Source of the DNA: Ophthalmolycus amberensis
Taxonomy: Eukaryota > Chordata > Actinopteri > Perciformes > Zoarcidae
Assembly (NCBI GenBank): GCA_024529925.1
Contig: JAFEUB010000736.1
Span: 2,519,501-2,583,500, forward strand
Direction of reading: 5' to 3'
DNA length: 64,000 nt
In this document: piece after piece, positions 23,872 through 36,700 of the stretch
How positions within the stretch are numbered: position 1 is the stretch's first letter
Layout: each line of letters starts with the position of its first letter
Notes under the pieces: model-generated
The model's database searches: none
What the model was told of the DNA's origin: nothing
What the model saw: the letters and a program-made list of their open reading frames with translations, nothing else
Position numbers and translations under genes: made by a program

Positions 23872-25880
23872 TCAGGTTCGCGGAATTCTGTCTTAACGGT
23901 CAGCCTTTATCTACGCAGAAGTAAATATCCCGATGGTCGCAGAATGAGCAGTATGTGTCCTTTGGACAAAGTAACAAATAATAGGCTGATCAGAACAGTA
24001 CCGACAACTCGTATATGTGCAAGTTTTCGCTTTGCACCATCTTTACCATGGCTGGCGTATAGCAGAGTAATAAAATCTACGAAGACCTTCCTGTCTTCTT
24101 CTCTAATGCCCAAGACATAAGCAATGAACGTCACTGTAGCTCGCCTGCCTCTGCTGGCTGGAGGAGACGAGCTCCGATGATTGACCCTCCTCCACCGTCC
24201 TAATGTCATGCTGTTAGTGTTTCTCGTCTAGAGGTGGCGCATGTTGGCATGTACATGAACAGCGAGTCTGGCTCCGCGGCTCTATTGAAACAAAGTGGAA
24301 GGTGAATTGCTTGTATTCCACATTGCTTTATTTGCTTGAGAATACACAGGTGGTTTAAGTTACATTATATGTAAGGAATAAAAAAAGGAGCACATTGAAC
24401 TTCTGTGGGTGCATCAATCATGCAAAGCATACTGCACAAGCACTGCATTTATGCCCACTCACCGGATACTACCAAACAGTCATTTCAAGCAACCATTTAA
24501 TGTTATGGTAAGTCTGCAAAGAAAAGTATATGGAAGCCCTTTTCTGCTATAGGAAAATAAAATAGAAAAGCAAAGATAAAATGATCATGAAACATACTCA
24601 TGATAAGTCAAAATAATGAAATAATAAATCAGAATTAAGACAAAATTCTGATATCAGTGAAAATAATGAGAAATGTCAATATATAGGCCTATAATACATT
24701 TACATCTATTGTGTACTTGTTTTAGAGAGGCTTATCTGACAGATAATGCATTTTGAAAATCAAACGCACAGGTGTGACTATTAGAGTTAACAATGGCTCT
24801 GTCTGTTCCAGTGTCCCAGTAAGCCGTAACAGTGTGACAGGGAGCCAACATGTAGAGTAGGAATTCAGCCATCATTTATTATTTCATACCTGCGCTGTCC
24901 TTACTGTGACATGTCAAATGTTTTCAGTGACAAAGGGCCTATTGTGCATATATAAATATCTATCCTGGGTGCATGTGAGCTGGTCTGCATGAGCTAAGTC
25001 AAATGTTTTGCTCATGGACATGTTTACCTGTTGGTAATTTTACTGTGTACACAGCTTGCACAGAGTAACTTTAAACAACTTATATGAAAATCAAAACTCC
25101 ATCAAAACAGTGCTCATGGCAATGAGGAGACTAAGGATCTAGTGACTGAAACAAGCAAGCTTTGCTTGAAACACAGAAGGACAAAATTGTTCAACTATTC
25201 ATTTTGTCCACCCCATTTAAAACAGTGAGGAAGGTTACATAACTGTGTGATGCAACACCATCACAAACTAAATCCCACAAACTTATCAGTTGAATCAACA
25301 ACTCTCTAAAACAGTTTCAACTAAAACCGAACTATATAACCTTCATGAAGGGATGATTTACTGCAGAACTGTTATATTAGACTGAATTACTTTCAGCTAG
25401 GTGTACCTAATAACCTGGCAACTGAGTGTGTATGCCTAATATTGTAATGCACGTAGGACTACCACATGTGCAATATTAAATGAATACTTCAGGGCTGCTA
25501 TTACAGATAAACAAATAAGGTTGATGATGATAATACAGTGTATTTTTATTTGATTTTGTATTATTACAGGCAATTGGAGTCTTGTAGTAACTTGCGGACC
25601 AAAACATATATGCATGTGATATTTATTTAAGGAAACTTGCGCGTTAATGCTTTTGGCGCACGATCTGGGGGTTTCTACTTTTGCGCAATATACACTGAAT
25701 CATTCGGCCAGGTGCATAACAGACACACGCACGCACACACACATACAAACACACAAACACACACATACAAACACACAAACACACACACACACTCAGTAGA
25801 TCCGCGGTCAGATGACGTTGCCATTTGTTCGCGGAAGTGGCTTCTGTCGTGACCGTGGAGGGGGAAGGCAGGGGGAGGAG
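23872..25880. other. Intergenic between flad1 and shc1, no gene recognised
   Basis: A 100-codon open frame on the - strand (23907-24209) overlaps the presumed flad1 promoter and has no recognisable domain. The rest is AT-rich. In human the CKS1B gene occupies this interval; none of its conserved peptide strings were found here. A CACAAACA-rich repeat lies at about 25722-25793. Confidence 0.45.
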
Positions 25881-26075
25881 GAAGGGAAGGAAGGAAAGAG
25901 AGAGGAAAGAAGAAGTTTAGACTAATCTCTTATGAAAGTTAATGAAAACTGTGAAGCGCGCGGCGGACAAAACCACCGACCTTTTGTCCCGGTAGATGAA
26001 ATTAGGCCGAAGTTTGAGCAGCGACGGCTTGGTGGGCAGGAGGGGCAACTCGAGGGAAAGGGAGGAAGAGAGCTG
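25881..26075 (+). other. shc1: Candidate 5' UTR exon of shc1
   Basis: A locally CpG-richer, purine-rich segment that ends in GAGAGCTG followed by a consensus donor GTAAGTT at 26076. It lies on the shc1 side of the intergenic space. It could be the first exon of the short (p52) or long (p66) transcript; the sequence alone cannot show this, nor its 5' end. Confidence 0.3.
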
Positions 26076-27665
26076 GTAAGTTGCTCGTTAAAGTTGACCA
26101 CACTTTTGTGTTGGGGCATGGTTTTCAGATCTGTCGCGTGCTGTGCGTCAGTGTACTGCAGTTATTGTGCATGTGAAAAGTTTGAGGAACTAGTTCGCTT
26201 ACCTTTTTGGTGCCTGCAGGGAAGCACTGTTCTGAAATGGAGATATTAAGACGATACAGTGTAGCCTGACGGGTTACTGTAACAAAACAAAAAATCTAAA
26301 AAATCGTTTATCATGATCATAAATGTTTAACTTCGTACTCTCGCTGTCAGACGAGTTTTCAGGTTTCGTCATTTGAGCTTGAAGTCTCAGTAGCTGCCAG
26401 TAGAAACATCGCAGAAACACAGCAGCACAATCACTGATAAACTGTAGTTAGTTTTAAAATAGGCAATGAGACTGTCAACTGAGCGGCCTCAAGCCGATGA
26501 CTCTTTAGTAAATGAATAGAGAAAAGCTCACAAACGAGCCTTTTGGTTGTACACAGAAATATCCTCAAAATTGAGTCGGAGCTGAAATGATTCATTGATG
26601 ATAGAAAGTTGATTGGCATTCATTTGATAATCAATCAACTGTTTGAAGCCAACACTTGCTGGTTCCTTCTTCTCCAATGTAAATATTTCCTGCTTTTCTT
26701 TGTTTTATATAATAGCTAACTGAATATTTGTTGCATCTTGGACTGTTGATCAGACAAAACAAGTCTTTTGAATAAGTCACCTTTTGAAATATTCAGATTT
26801 TTCTCTATTCTCTCATTTTATACACACAAAATGATTGAGAAAGTAATTGGCAGATCAATTGATAATGTAAATAATCGTTGCAACTTTAAAACAAGTCTGT
26901 AAAAAAGGGTCAGAGTCGAACTAAATCTCTCCAAGTTGCTGTAAATTGTCAGCGAGATAAGCTATAGGCCTAATAGCCTATCAGTGCGCACACACACACA
27001 CACACACAGATCTGTTCACAATTAAAGAGCAATCTTACACTTTTTTTTGCTCCTCTATTCCTTCTGTGTCGAGCATATCCATGGAGACTGATCATCAAAA
27101 CACACCTCCGATGTGTTGAAACGGGGTCGCTGTGACTTAAGGTTCACCATGAACGAGTGAAGGACAGGCAGACTATTATGGAAACGGACTCAAGGGTATG
27201 GGGGATGATTGAGGCGACTGAAAGCAGTGGGCTGCTCAGTGCTCTTATCAGGGTCAGCCACACCGCTCAGACCGGCAGCCCCCTGACATGATGTCATATG
27301 GTGGAAGTTATCTCCGCTGATGAAACGGAGGAGAAGAGAAGGTCCAATCAACAGCTGATCCCCGAAAAATGGTAGATTCAGGCCAGACGCATGTCAGGAG
27401 CCAGACAAACGAGACACGTGTGCACTTACACACACACACACACACACACGAAAACAACACAAACGGGAAGGACGGTCCGAGACACAACCCGTCAGTCAAA
27501 GCGGAGCATCTCTGCCACTCTATCACAACATTACATTGGCACAATCCAAAGCCACTTGATTAAAATTGGATCTGTCCAATCCTGCTCAAACCGTATCAGT
27601 CGGAGGTGAAAGCCTTCGCCCTGATTGACGGCACAGCGTGACACTTGTGATTGTTGCAGCTTCAC

Positions 27666-27666
<1 letters not shown>

Positions 27667-27727
<61 letters not shown>
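27667..27727. repeat. TG microsatellite with CG transition
   Basis: TG repeat passing into GCGCGCGCG and back to TG. Confidence 0.85.
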
Positions 27728-29803
27728 ACACTCGTGTGTACACTCACCCTCAGACACACGCATATAGTCTTTTTTTTTTGTAAGAGGTGAATGTTAGCGC
27801 TGATATTTGCCTTAAATTAGTCTTGTGATACTTGGCTATTGATAAAAACACAGTGGCGAGGTATTAAACTGCTTTAAACATGTAGAGGCTGTTGACAGGA
27901 CGTGTGTGTGTGTGTTCTGGAAACAAGCTGTAGGAGTTTGTTTTTGAGGTCGTAGCATGTGGTTGTCCGTCTCTACCTCGACACAATGGGACTGAGCCTC
28001 AGCTGTGTTTCCTCCTGCACTGGTCGGTGGAGTGCACCATGCTCAGCGCTCTAACCGCAGTCAATCCTGTCCTGTGCAATGTTAAGAAATGAGAAGTGAG
28101 TGTAGATCGGTTGTAAATCACACACACACAAAAAAAAGCAGACCTTAAGCCACACTGTCATGACAGTTGAGGGTATTTCTTTGGATTGCCTGGCTTTGAT
28201 TGGTTGATGATTAACTTTGACACACAGTTTATAAGTAGTGTGATGTAGATCCAGATCAGGGCTCCTCCCCCTCTGTCTAGCCTTAGGTAATGCGTTGGGT
28301 GTGAGACTGAAGTTGTACCTCTGCCAAGAAAGGTCACTTTAGGCTTCGGTCAATATCAGGTCTGGCGCCGACTGGATTCTGATTTCCTTGTCTGTCGAGA
28401 TGTAATCTCAGTTTTATGCTTTAGATTGTTCCCTCTACTAATTTCAGAGAATAACACATCACCAGTAAGATTATGATCACTGAATTATTTTACTGCTCTG
28501 CAAATACTGAGAGCACTTTATTTAAATATCGTAGGTACAATGTACTACAAGACAAAGCAGCGATTAAAACCAACTGTTTGAGCGGCTGAAAAAACAGGGA
28601 CTTGGAAACATGTTTTGCTGAAATAGTTGGAAAGCTGGGATACTGCAAGATGTATTTGAATTAGATAACACAATCTAAATGGTGTTAGTATGTACGATGG
28701 AAAAAACAACAGAATTACTTTCTTTATGTTTATGTTTGCAGACCAGGGACTTTTTTCTAGCTTTAGTGTTGCATAGAAACAGAAACCGTTTCCCTTTAGC
28801 TTTGATTTGTGATAACGTTCACCGCCACCCGGTAAAGGAAAGCCTGGTTAGTAGTTAATGTGGAAGTACCACCACACCGGGTCTGGTTGACGTGTTTCGA
28901 TACCGTTGCAGACACAATACCGGCCAGGTGGAAGATGGAACCTCAGTTGTACTTCGCTCCGGACAAAAACGTATCAATGTGATGTAAAATATAAATATGC
29001 TAGAGTTTTTTGTATCCATACTAAACCTGTAGTTTTTTATATCTTGCTTTGGGCAACATTAATTCCAACCCTCAACTTTAGGATAAAATTGGCAACATTA
29101 TAACTAATCAGAGAATATGTCAACAAGACCCGGTGAAGCATTCTATTCCAACGTTTGTTACTTTACGGTTTCAGTACTCGATGCTTTATTGACACGTTTG
29201 GCACTCAGACAAGCGTTTGTGTTCGACTGGGAGCTTTCGTGGAGAAACAATGCGGTTTATGACAAATAAACTGTGGCAAAAAGGGGAAGTTGTATGTGGA
29301 GGGAGGCCGAGAGTGGCAGCAGGAAGGGAATGATGGAAGGAGATAGAGATGTGGGAGTGTGGTTAGAGGCGGTGGCGGTGGAGGGGGGGGGGGAGGGGGG
29401 GGGGGGGTTGGCACGACCCAAAATAGCAAGCTCACATGTTTGCTGTGTGCGTAGTGAGCTATGAAACCAGCAGAAAGGCCTCCTGCTGAATGCCTGTCTA
29501 ATCTAATGCTCACCCTCACCCCTAATTCTTCAAAATGTGAGCTGTATGTACGTGTGTGTGTGTTTGCACGTCTTTTCCAATCAGAGAGGCTCTCTCTTGT
29601 CAGTTACGCCCCCCCCCCCGTCTCTCCCTCTGTGCTCATCGTCATCATTATTGTCTTTCTTGTCTCCATAATGTGAACTGATGTTGGACAGCGTCTCAGG
29701 CTGGCGGTAGTCCAGAAGGGAGAAGGTCAGTGACTACTAGGCCCGTTTACAAATTTGTTGGCCTAGTGTACCTAAGGGGGTGAGTGAGGCGGGTTAAATC
29801 AGA

Positions 29804-29804
<1 letters not shown>

Positions 29805-29852
<48 letters not shown>
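29805..29852. repeat. CA microsatellite, 48 nt
   Basis: Perfect CA run in the shc1 upstream region. Confidence 0.9.
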
Positions 29853-29856
<4 letters not shown>

Positions 29857-31940
29857 AAGAGCAGACATGGCCCTGCAGCGTGTGCGTTGGATCCAGAGTT
29901 CTGTCTCGTCCGTCTCTGACTGTTTCGTCGACGGACTTGCTGCAGCTTCACAGTTATTCCATCTACGAGAAACAAAACACACACTGGACAAGCCGAGACA
30001 CAAACATCCTCCACATGTGGTCCTTTCAGTTAATTCCTTTCATTCCACAGAGTGTGTTTCGACACGCATGCTGGATTATTGCCTCTCTTCTCTCCCTCTT
30101 TCGCTCGCTCTCTCTCTGTCTCTGTCTCTGTCTTACGTCGACGTTGTCTCTGTGTGCTTAACCAACGGGGCCGTTTGTATCAAGGAGGTCCCGTGACCCT
30201 TCTCCACAGCTGATCCTGGGAGCAAAGCATGCTGGGAGTCAAGTAGCTGCAAGGGTGGCGTTGGAGTGTGCCGTGATTGGCTCCTTCAGTTTTTTCGTGT
30301 GTAGAGTATGCTGATGTGCAGTTTGGTGTTTTTAGGGTTACATACCCACAGGCAGCCTGTGTTGGCCAATGGAATACATGGTAAGACATTCAAATGATAC
30401 AACCTGGCAATCTAAAAGCACCGTGTGACACAGTGGCAAAGGGGTTGTGTCTCCTCCCCACTATATGTAATATCAAAAAGACCGGTCAAAACTCCCAATT
30501 TGGCCCAATTATGTTCAAGAGGGGTTAAATATGGGTGTTTAACTTAATGACATGTACATTTAGGGCTGCATGATTACAGCAGAAATGCTCTAAATTAGTT
30601 TTCTAGACATTTCAAACATGACTACAGTTTTTATAATTAATTTTCAATACATCATGAAATACAGTCTTCTCGAGACTTGCCCTACATTTCTGTTTTCAGT
30701 TTTTTTAAATTTGACTTTATTAAATTGTGTAGTTTTGTGAAGAAGGGGATCTCTGTGTGACCCATTCAGATTGGTTTCTCAGCAACGGTAGAAAACAGTG
30801 TTCTTCAACAGTTTCAAACTCAAGTCACACACGCTGTATAATCGAGCAGCCGTGTGTGTGTAAATAAAAATACAGAAATGTATATCCTTCAGGAAGGTAG
30901 AATTATTGCATTAGACTGCATCACTTTTAATAGGAAGGATGTACCCAATAAACCATGAGCTGAGTGAGTATTTAAAAAAATATATAACTTCAGGATAGCA
31001 CTTTAATCCTTTACTTACCAAAATATATGAAACCCCTAAATAAAACATGATCTTTTTGTTGTCAACCCTAAGCCACAGTGTGTCGTGCACTTCACTGGTT
31101 ACAGGCATGGATGCAGGCTCTCCGGGCTGAGGGGGTCGTCTTCACTATCCCACCTGTGTGCTGCACGGTGGTGGACATAACCTCGAATGACACTCTCTGC
31201 AGTTCTCTGATTCTTATCCTTAAACCCCCCCCTGAGTGCACCACTCGACTGCATGATGCCGGTGCAGTGGTCAGAACGTAGTACTGCAGCGGCTGTGTGC
31301 CGGAGTGTCGTTTGAGGACTCTGCTGTGTTTCTGTGTCACTCTATGGGTGGTGTCTTCTTCTCTCCGTAACGCTGCCGTCGCATCAGATGCGCTTGAATG
31401 TGGGGACCGATCAGTGGGATCTCTGCTTTCTGTTTGCCAGTTCAGAGTCGCTCGGTTGTTGTTGTCGTGCTCGCCTGGTAATAACCTGTCCTTTTCCCCT
31501 GGAGAGCTCTAGTCGTGTAGTAACAGCCAGTAGGGAATGTTTACACCGTGAATGAAAATCTATTTTCTTTCTCTTTTTTTTTTAATTTGTCCACTTTCAT
31601 CAAGGTTATAGAGACTGACCTCATGTCACTCTCTGCTCAGAGGGTGAACCCTCGTCCTCTGCCTGTCTCCATCCTCCCTCTCTCTCTCTTTCCCACTTTC
31701 ACTCTGTTTCTCAGGTTACCAAATATGAATAAGGGAGGAGACTTGAATAGCCGACATTGACAACCCCCCCCCCCTCCACACATATGCACACACACAAACA
31801 CCCCCTCCCTTCCTCCCTATCCCCATCTCCCCATGGAGTGTGTGCATTAATGTGCAGGAGTGTGCATACACATGTACACAATGAGTGAGGCTGCAGAGAG
31901 GTTTGGGGGAAGGGGAGGAAACAGGAAGGAGGTGGGACGG

Positions 31941-32148
<208 letters not shown>

Positions 32149-33298
32149 TAAATAAATAAATATATAAATATAAAAATATCACCACCCCCCCCCCCCCCAC
32201 CCACCCACCCAGACTGGGAGGAGGGGAGGGGAGACAGCGTGCCGGTCCCTCTAACAGACAGAGGTGAAAGTGGGAATGAGAGACAGACGTGAGGGGAGAA
32301 GAGGAGCACAATGAAGGACTGCCATTGTCCAGCCTGGCAACACTGCCATTTCACCATCTGCTGAGAGAGAGGGAGGGAGGAGGGAAGTAAAGAGAAGAGG
32401 AGGCAGCCAAACGGAGGAGAGGATAGATGGAGAGGAGCTGCCGGCAGTGACTTTGTGAATTGATCGAGCGGAAGAGCGGATCAGAGGAGAAGCACGTTTT
32501 TCAGGGAGTGGACGGACGGAGAGACAGAGAGAGGACGGAGGACCGGACAGTCTGAGGCTGTTTAAAAATTAATGTGTTCTCATGTGAATATGGAGCCCAG
32601 CTTTAGATGACCCACCATGGATTATCAACTGTATGCTTTTTAATCCACAACAGGAACTATTTATGCTTTGCCATTCATATAAAAAAAAAAAAGTCTTGGG
32701 GAAATTGATTTAGACTCACTTTATACAGAACAATTTAAATAACTTTTTTGTTTTGTTTATTGTAGATATAGATTCTCTTTGTGACTTCTGATTTTGTATT
32801 CTTTATGTGCGTATTCTGCAGGATGGGAAACAATAATGATCTTTGTTAGCTGCTGCACAGAATATTCAGGTTTTTCTGCAAGTTTTCTAAACATCAGTGT
32901 TGTCTTTTAGAAGTAAATGTAGTTGTTGTTGTTTATACTGTTGTTAGAAAAGTGATTTATTGTACTTTTTGAAATAATATCAGAAGTCCAGTTTGACATT
33001 CCCCAGCCGGAGTCAGTGCATGCAGCCGACGTGGGATGTCAGCGTTGATTGGGTTTTATTGCTGGCGCGACGCCGGTCAAACTTTGATCGTTGTCTGAAA
33101 CCTAATTGATCTTTCTGCTCGTCTTTAGTTTTTCCTGCAGTTGTCTGATTAAAAAAACCCGAATGTGGAGCCTTTGATGCAGCAAACTAATTGCTGTCAC
33201 GTGATTCGACAAAGCAGTTATCTCTTTGTCTGACGATTTCTGCAGTTGTCAGGACTTCTCAGTGTTTATCCTCCGCAGGCATCTCTTTTTTAATGTCT

Positions 33299-33312
33299 GT
33301 TGCCGTAGCAAC
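33299..33312. promoter_or_regulatory. Perfect X-box (RFX-type palindrome)
   Basis: GTTGCCGTAGCAAC fits the RFX consensus GTNRCC-N-RGYAAC with both half-sites intact. It lies in a block with more mixed base composition than its surroundings, 3.4 kb upstream of the shc1 p66 start. Function is inferred from the motif only. Confidence 0.35.
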
Positions 33313-35304
33313 GGGCAGCAGCTGCAGACGGAACAAGATGTAAAGTTCCGTTTTTTTTCTTTGTCTTTTAAAGAAACGGTGCTGTTTCATTAGTTAACTG
33401 TATATATTTAGTAGATAAGAGGCGGTAGACTTGTTAATGTACATGATTGTGTGCAGTGTTTAGACTTTCCTCTGTAGACAGGGTTGTTCTCTAGACGGTC
33501 TTTGTCTACGCGGAGCTCGCCAGACTCCGAGAATCAGGGTTGTTTCAGGTCACCTGTCTCCCACTCCCCACGCTGTGTAGTCTTGTGCGAGTCGGCGCAG
33601 CCCCGCTTGTCCTGATCTCACCTTTTATCACCGGCAACCATCTTCATCAGTCAATGCTGATGGGGCCATTATCAGGACTGACTGGATGAATTAGATCATC
33701 GCACTGGTTTCTCTTGTACCTATCGCTCTGTTCAGCTGCTCGGGGCCCCTTGGCCCCTAATCACCGATCATTAGGAGTGCTATGTTTGTGACACTCTGTT
33801 CCGTTTTTCTGTCTGTGTGTGGGTGACTGAGGGTTTCTCCTCATGTAGAGGATCATTTCCTCTGCAGTCACCTGAGCTACACTGTGTTCAGTGCACTAAC
33901 ACACCTGGACAGTCCTCTCTAATGTCCACTTCTGTTGGATCTTTTGCCTTTTAAAAAAAAATGCTAATTCCTTCTCAAGTCTAGTTTGTGGTTTTATTCG
34001 GGGTGTGACAGACTGTTTTCTTTGTTCTGCATGCTCTTTGATTGTCCAATTACCGGGTGTCTCTTTGTGACTTTTCCAGCCATACTTCTGTCCAGCTTTT
34101 CTGGAGATCATCCCAGAGCCTGTCTGGCAGTGTGTGAGTATGACTGGATCCTCCATGGTGCTTTTTGGCCAAGACCAGACGGACGACTAGCTAGAATTGC
34201 TGGATGGTCCCTCTGTGGTGCTAGACTGGTGTAGGCGACTGTTCCTTTGCCATGCGTCCAGCGCCCACGACAAGCTGGCTTGCTGTACTTCAGACACAGT
34301 TGACTTCTGAACCGTTAGTGTGCAGAAAAATCAACCTCCTCGCTTGGCGTCGCTGAAACATCGGTGCAAAAGAAAATTTACGACGCTGTGTAAGTGGTCT
34401 AGGAAAAGTAAACCTGGATCTCCTTTTGAGGAAGTAAAGGTCAAGAGGTTGTAAATAAGACGAGTGTGCCGGCCGGCTTGCTGCAGGACTGTAGGTGTAG
34501 CCTCGCCTCCTACTGAGGCTGTTTGTGCTACTTTGGGACGCTGCGAGAGACTGTTACTCTACACGGACTGTTGTTAGCCTTCTGGGTTGGACTATGCAGA
34601 ACATGAAACGGTGCGTGGCGTCTGTTCAGTCGTGTGTAATAGAACTGAGAGCTAACCTGCTGCTTGATAAGCACTGCCTTAGATAAGGAAGGAAGCGGTT
34701 CCAAAGTATAACACTTGGCCTGTTCATATAAATATGGTGCTGAGTCAACGCTCTTCTCTCAGGTAACTGACTACAATCTGGGCTTGTTTGAACCGGCGCA
34801 GTAATAAAGTAGCAGGGTGAGAAGAGAGGTGCGTAGAGAGATCAGCGTAACAACAAAGTGCAGTTTTAATAGAGCCTTCCCAGCTGGGTGAATGAGTTCA
34901 CGTTCAACTCCGGCACCGTTCAGGGAACCCTGGGTTTGGAGTTCAAAACCGACAAATCAGGTCTCATTACCATCACAAGCCCACCGGCAGTCATCAGCCA
35001 GTGACCTACATTCTCCGGTGTTACATCACCACCGTGCTACTGCAGTGTGTGTGTGTCACTGCACCAGACAACATCTCAGACTCTACCTATCACTATCTAA
35101 TGGTGCTCCAGAAATAGAAAATAAAAAAACATCTTAACCGAGGTGGCCAGTTTTAGGAAACACACTTGAACCAAGGCAGCCTCGCTTGTTTTAGCCATAT
35201 CAGGAACTTCTGTCAGGAACGGGCCCAACACGGCCCAGTCTTAAGTACTAACTTCTTTTCTTTCTGATTTCGACTGGTGTCTATATACCATGCCTAGCCT
35301 CTAG

Positions 35305-35694
35305 CCATCCCTTGACGTTAGCGAGGCAGACAGACAGGGTTCACCATTAATACATTCGATAAAGGGGAGTGTTAAACAGGACAGCCTGGAGAACGGGCGG
35401 GCATACGAGGGAGGGGGGGAGGGAGAGATCATCTGGAAGAGGAGAGAGGAAGTGGTGGCGCGGGAGAGGGCGGAGGCGCTGGAGAGACAGAGATCGGCAG
35501 AGTACATCGTGTGGAGGAAGAGAGAGGGCTTCCAGGAGAAGAGAGGCGACAGAGACAAGGGAGGAAAGAGTGCAGAGAAAGTACCAGAAGTAATCTGGAA
35601 GAGGAGAGAAGACGAGGAAGAAGGAGACGCGGGGAGGGCGAGAGCCATTCAGAGAGGACATGAAATCATTTGGAGGAAGAGAGAGAGGGAGTAA
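35305..35694 (+). CDS. Unrecognised open frame with four Trp-basic peptide repeats
   Basis: The frame starts right after a plausible acceptor (CTCTAG, 35299-35304) and runs 129 codons to TAA at 35692-35694. It contains four related motifs: EIIWKRREE, EYIVWRKRE, EVIWKRRED and EIIWRKRER, with tryptophan codons at 35434, 35512, 35596 and 35671 (spacing 26, 28 and 25 codons). Equivalent residues use different synonymous or Lys/Arg codons, which argues for an old, translated repeat and not a fresh DNA duplication. The base composition is strongly purine-rich. I do not recognise a family. A weak donor GTAACA at 35691 would leave phase 2 and could join in frame to a possible acceptor before the shc1 p66 start, but this is speculation. 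It may also be a non-coding purine-rich stretch. Confidence 0.3.
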   Translation, partial: PSLDVSEADRQGSPLIHSIKGSVKQDSLENGRAYEGGGEGEIIWKRREEVVARERAEALERQRSAEYIVWRKREGFQEKRGDRDKGGKSAEKVPEVIWKRREDEEEGDAGRARAIQRGHEIIWRKRERE

Positions 35695-36700
35695 CAGATT
35701 TGAGGAAATGGGTGTTAAGGAAAGCGTGCTGCGTTGGATACTAGCCATACATCAGTAAGCTCTCTCTCTTCTTTAGCAGTTCTGGGCTTCATTGAGCTCT
35801 GCAGGTGCTCGCTGTAGGATCGACCAATTAGAGCTGTGCATTGTTTGTGTGTGTGTGTGTGTGTGTGTTGCTGTGTGCGTGTGTTGCTGCCGTGTTCGTG
35901 CGTGCAGCCCTGTTGCGATCCCCTCGTTGGCTGCTAATCGGATTTTTATGGGCACACGTCAAGCAGGATAGAGCTGCCAAAGGGGAGCCGCTTCACACAC
36001 GCACGCGTTTGCGCCTGCCACCACACACACACACACACACACACAGATAATCTAAGAAGCATTGTGGGCAGGGAAGGTTTAGACTTCCTCACACGCATGT
36101 AAAGACATCACGTACAAGAGCGCACCCCTCAGTGCAGTGAGACACATGGCGGGGGAGGGAGGGGGGGGGGGGGGCGTTGAGAGACAATCACTTGTGTTGA
36201 TTCTCCATGGTGCTGCCGACAGCTGGATAACTGGCCCTCGCTGTTAAGTTGGGACAAGAAAACTCTCAGATATTGTTTTACACGATGGCAAAATGAACGG
36301 TTTGTGGCGAGCTAACACCATTTCATCATCAGTCCCTGGGAACACAATGAACATTGGTGCAGATTTAAAAAGTGAACGGAGGACAGCATGATCTGCCCTG
36401 GTGCACTAAAAACAAAACTTTCTGCCATTAACTGGGACACGCCACTTTTCCTTGGCGCTTTTTGTCATTCTGCTTTCACTGTGGATGAAGCCGTTTTTAA
36501 AGCAGTTTGGTTTCGGTGGCCTGGTAGTGAGTGGAGGACAGACAACCAGACAGATGGATGCAGCTCTTACGCCGAGAGACACAGACAGATGGTTGTGTGT
36601 CCTTTCAGAGAGAAACTTTGAATACTGAGACAAAGAGACTTTGATTGAATCACTAGTTTCGGACTTCTGCGGATACAAAAACTGACACTGTAGATTCATT
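35695..36700 (+). other. Region upstream of the shc1 p66 start codon
   Basis: Contains TG and CA runs (about 35846-35869, 36022-36046), a G-rich homopolymer (about 36160-36174) and no recognised exon apart from the 5' UTR next to the ATG at 36701. A weak possible acceptor ends at 36693 (TAG). Confidence 0.4.

Noticed and set aside
23907..24209. 100-codon - strand frame with a possible donor at 24046, first considered as a flad1 coding exon
   Set aside because: Joining it to flad1 exon 2 gives a stop or the wrong frame; the CCAAT boxes and the GTAAGT donor at 23734 favour a first exon further left.
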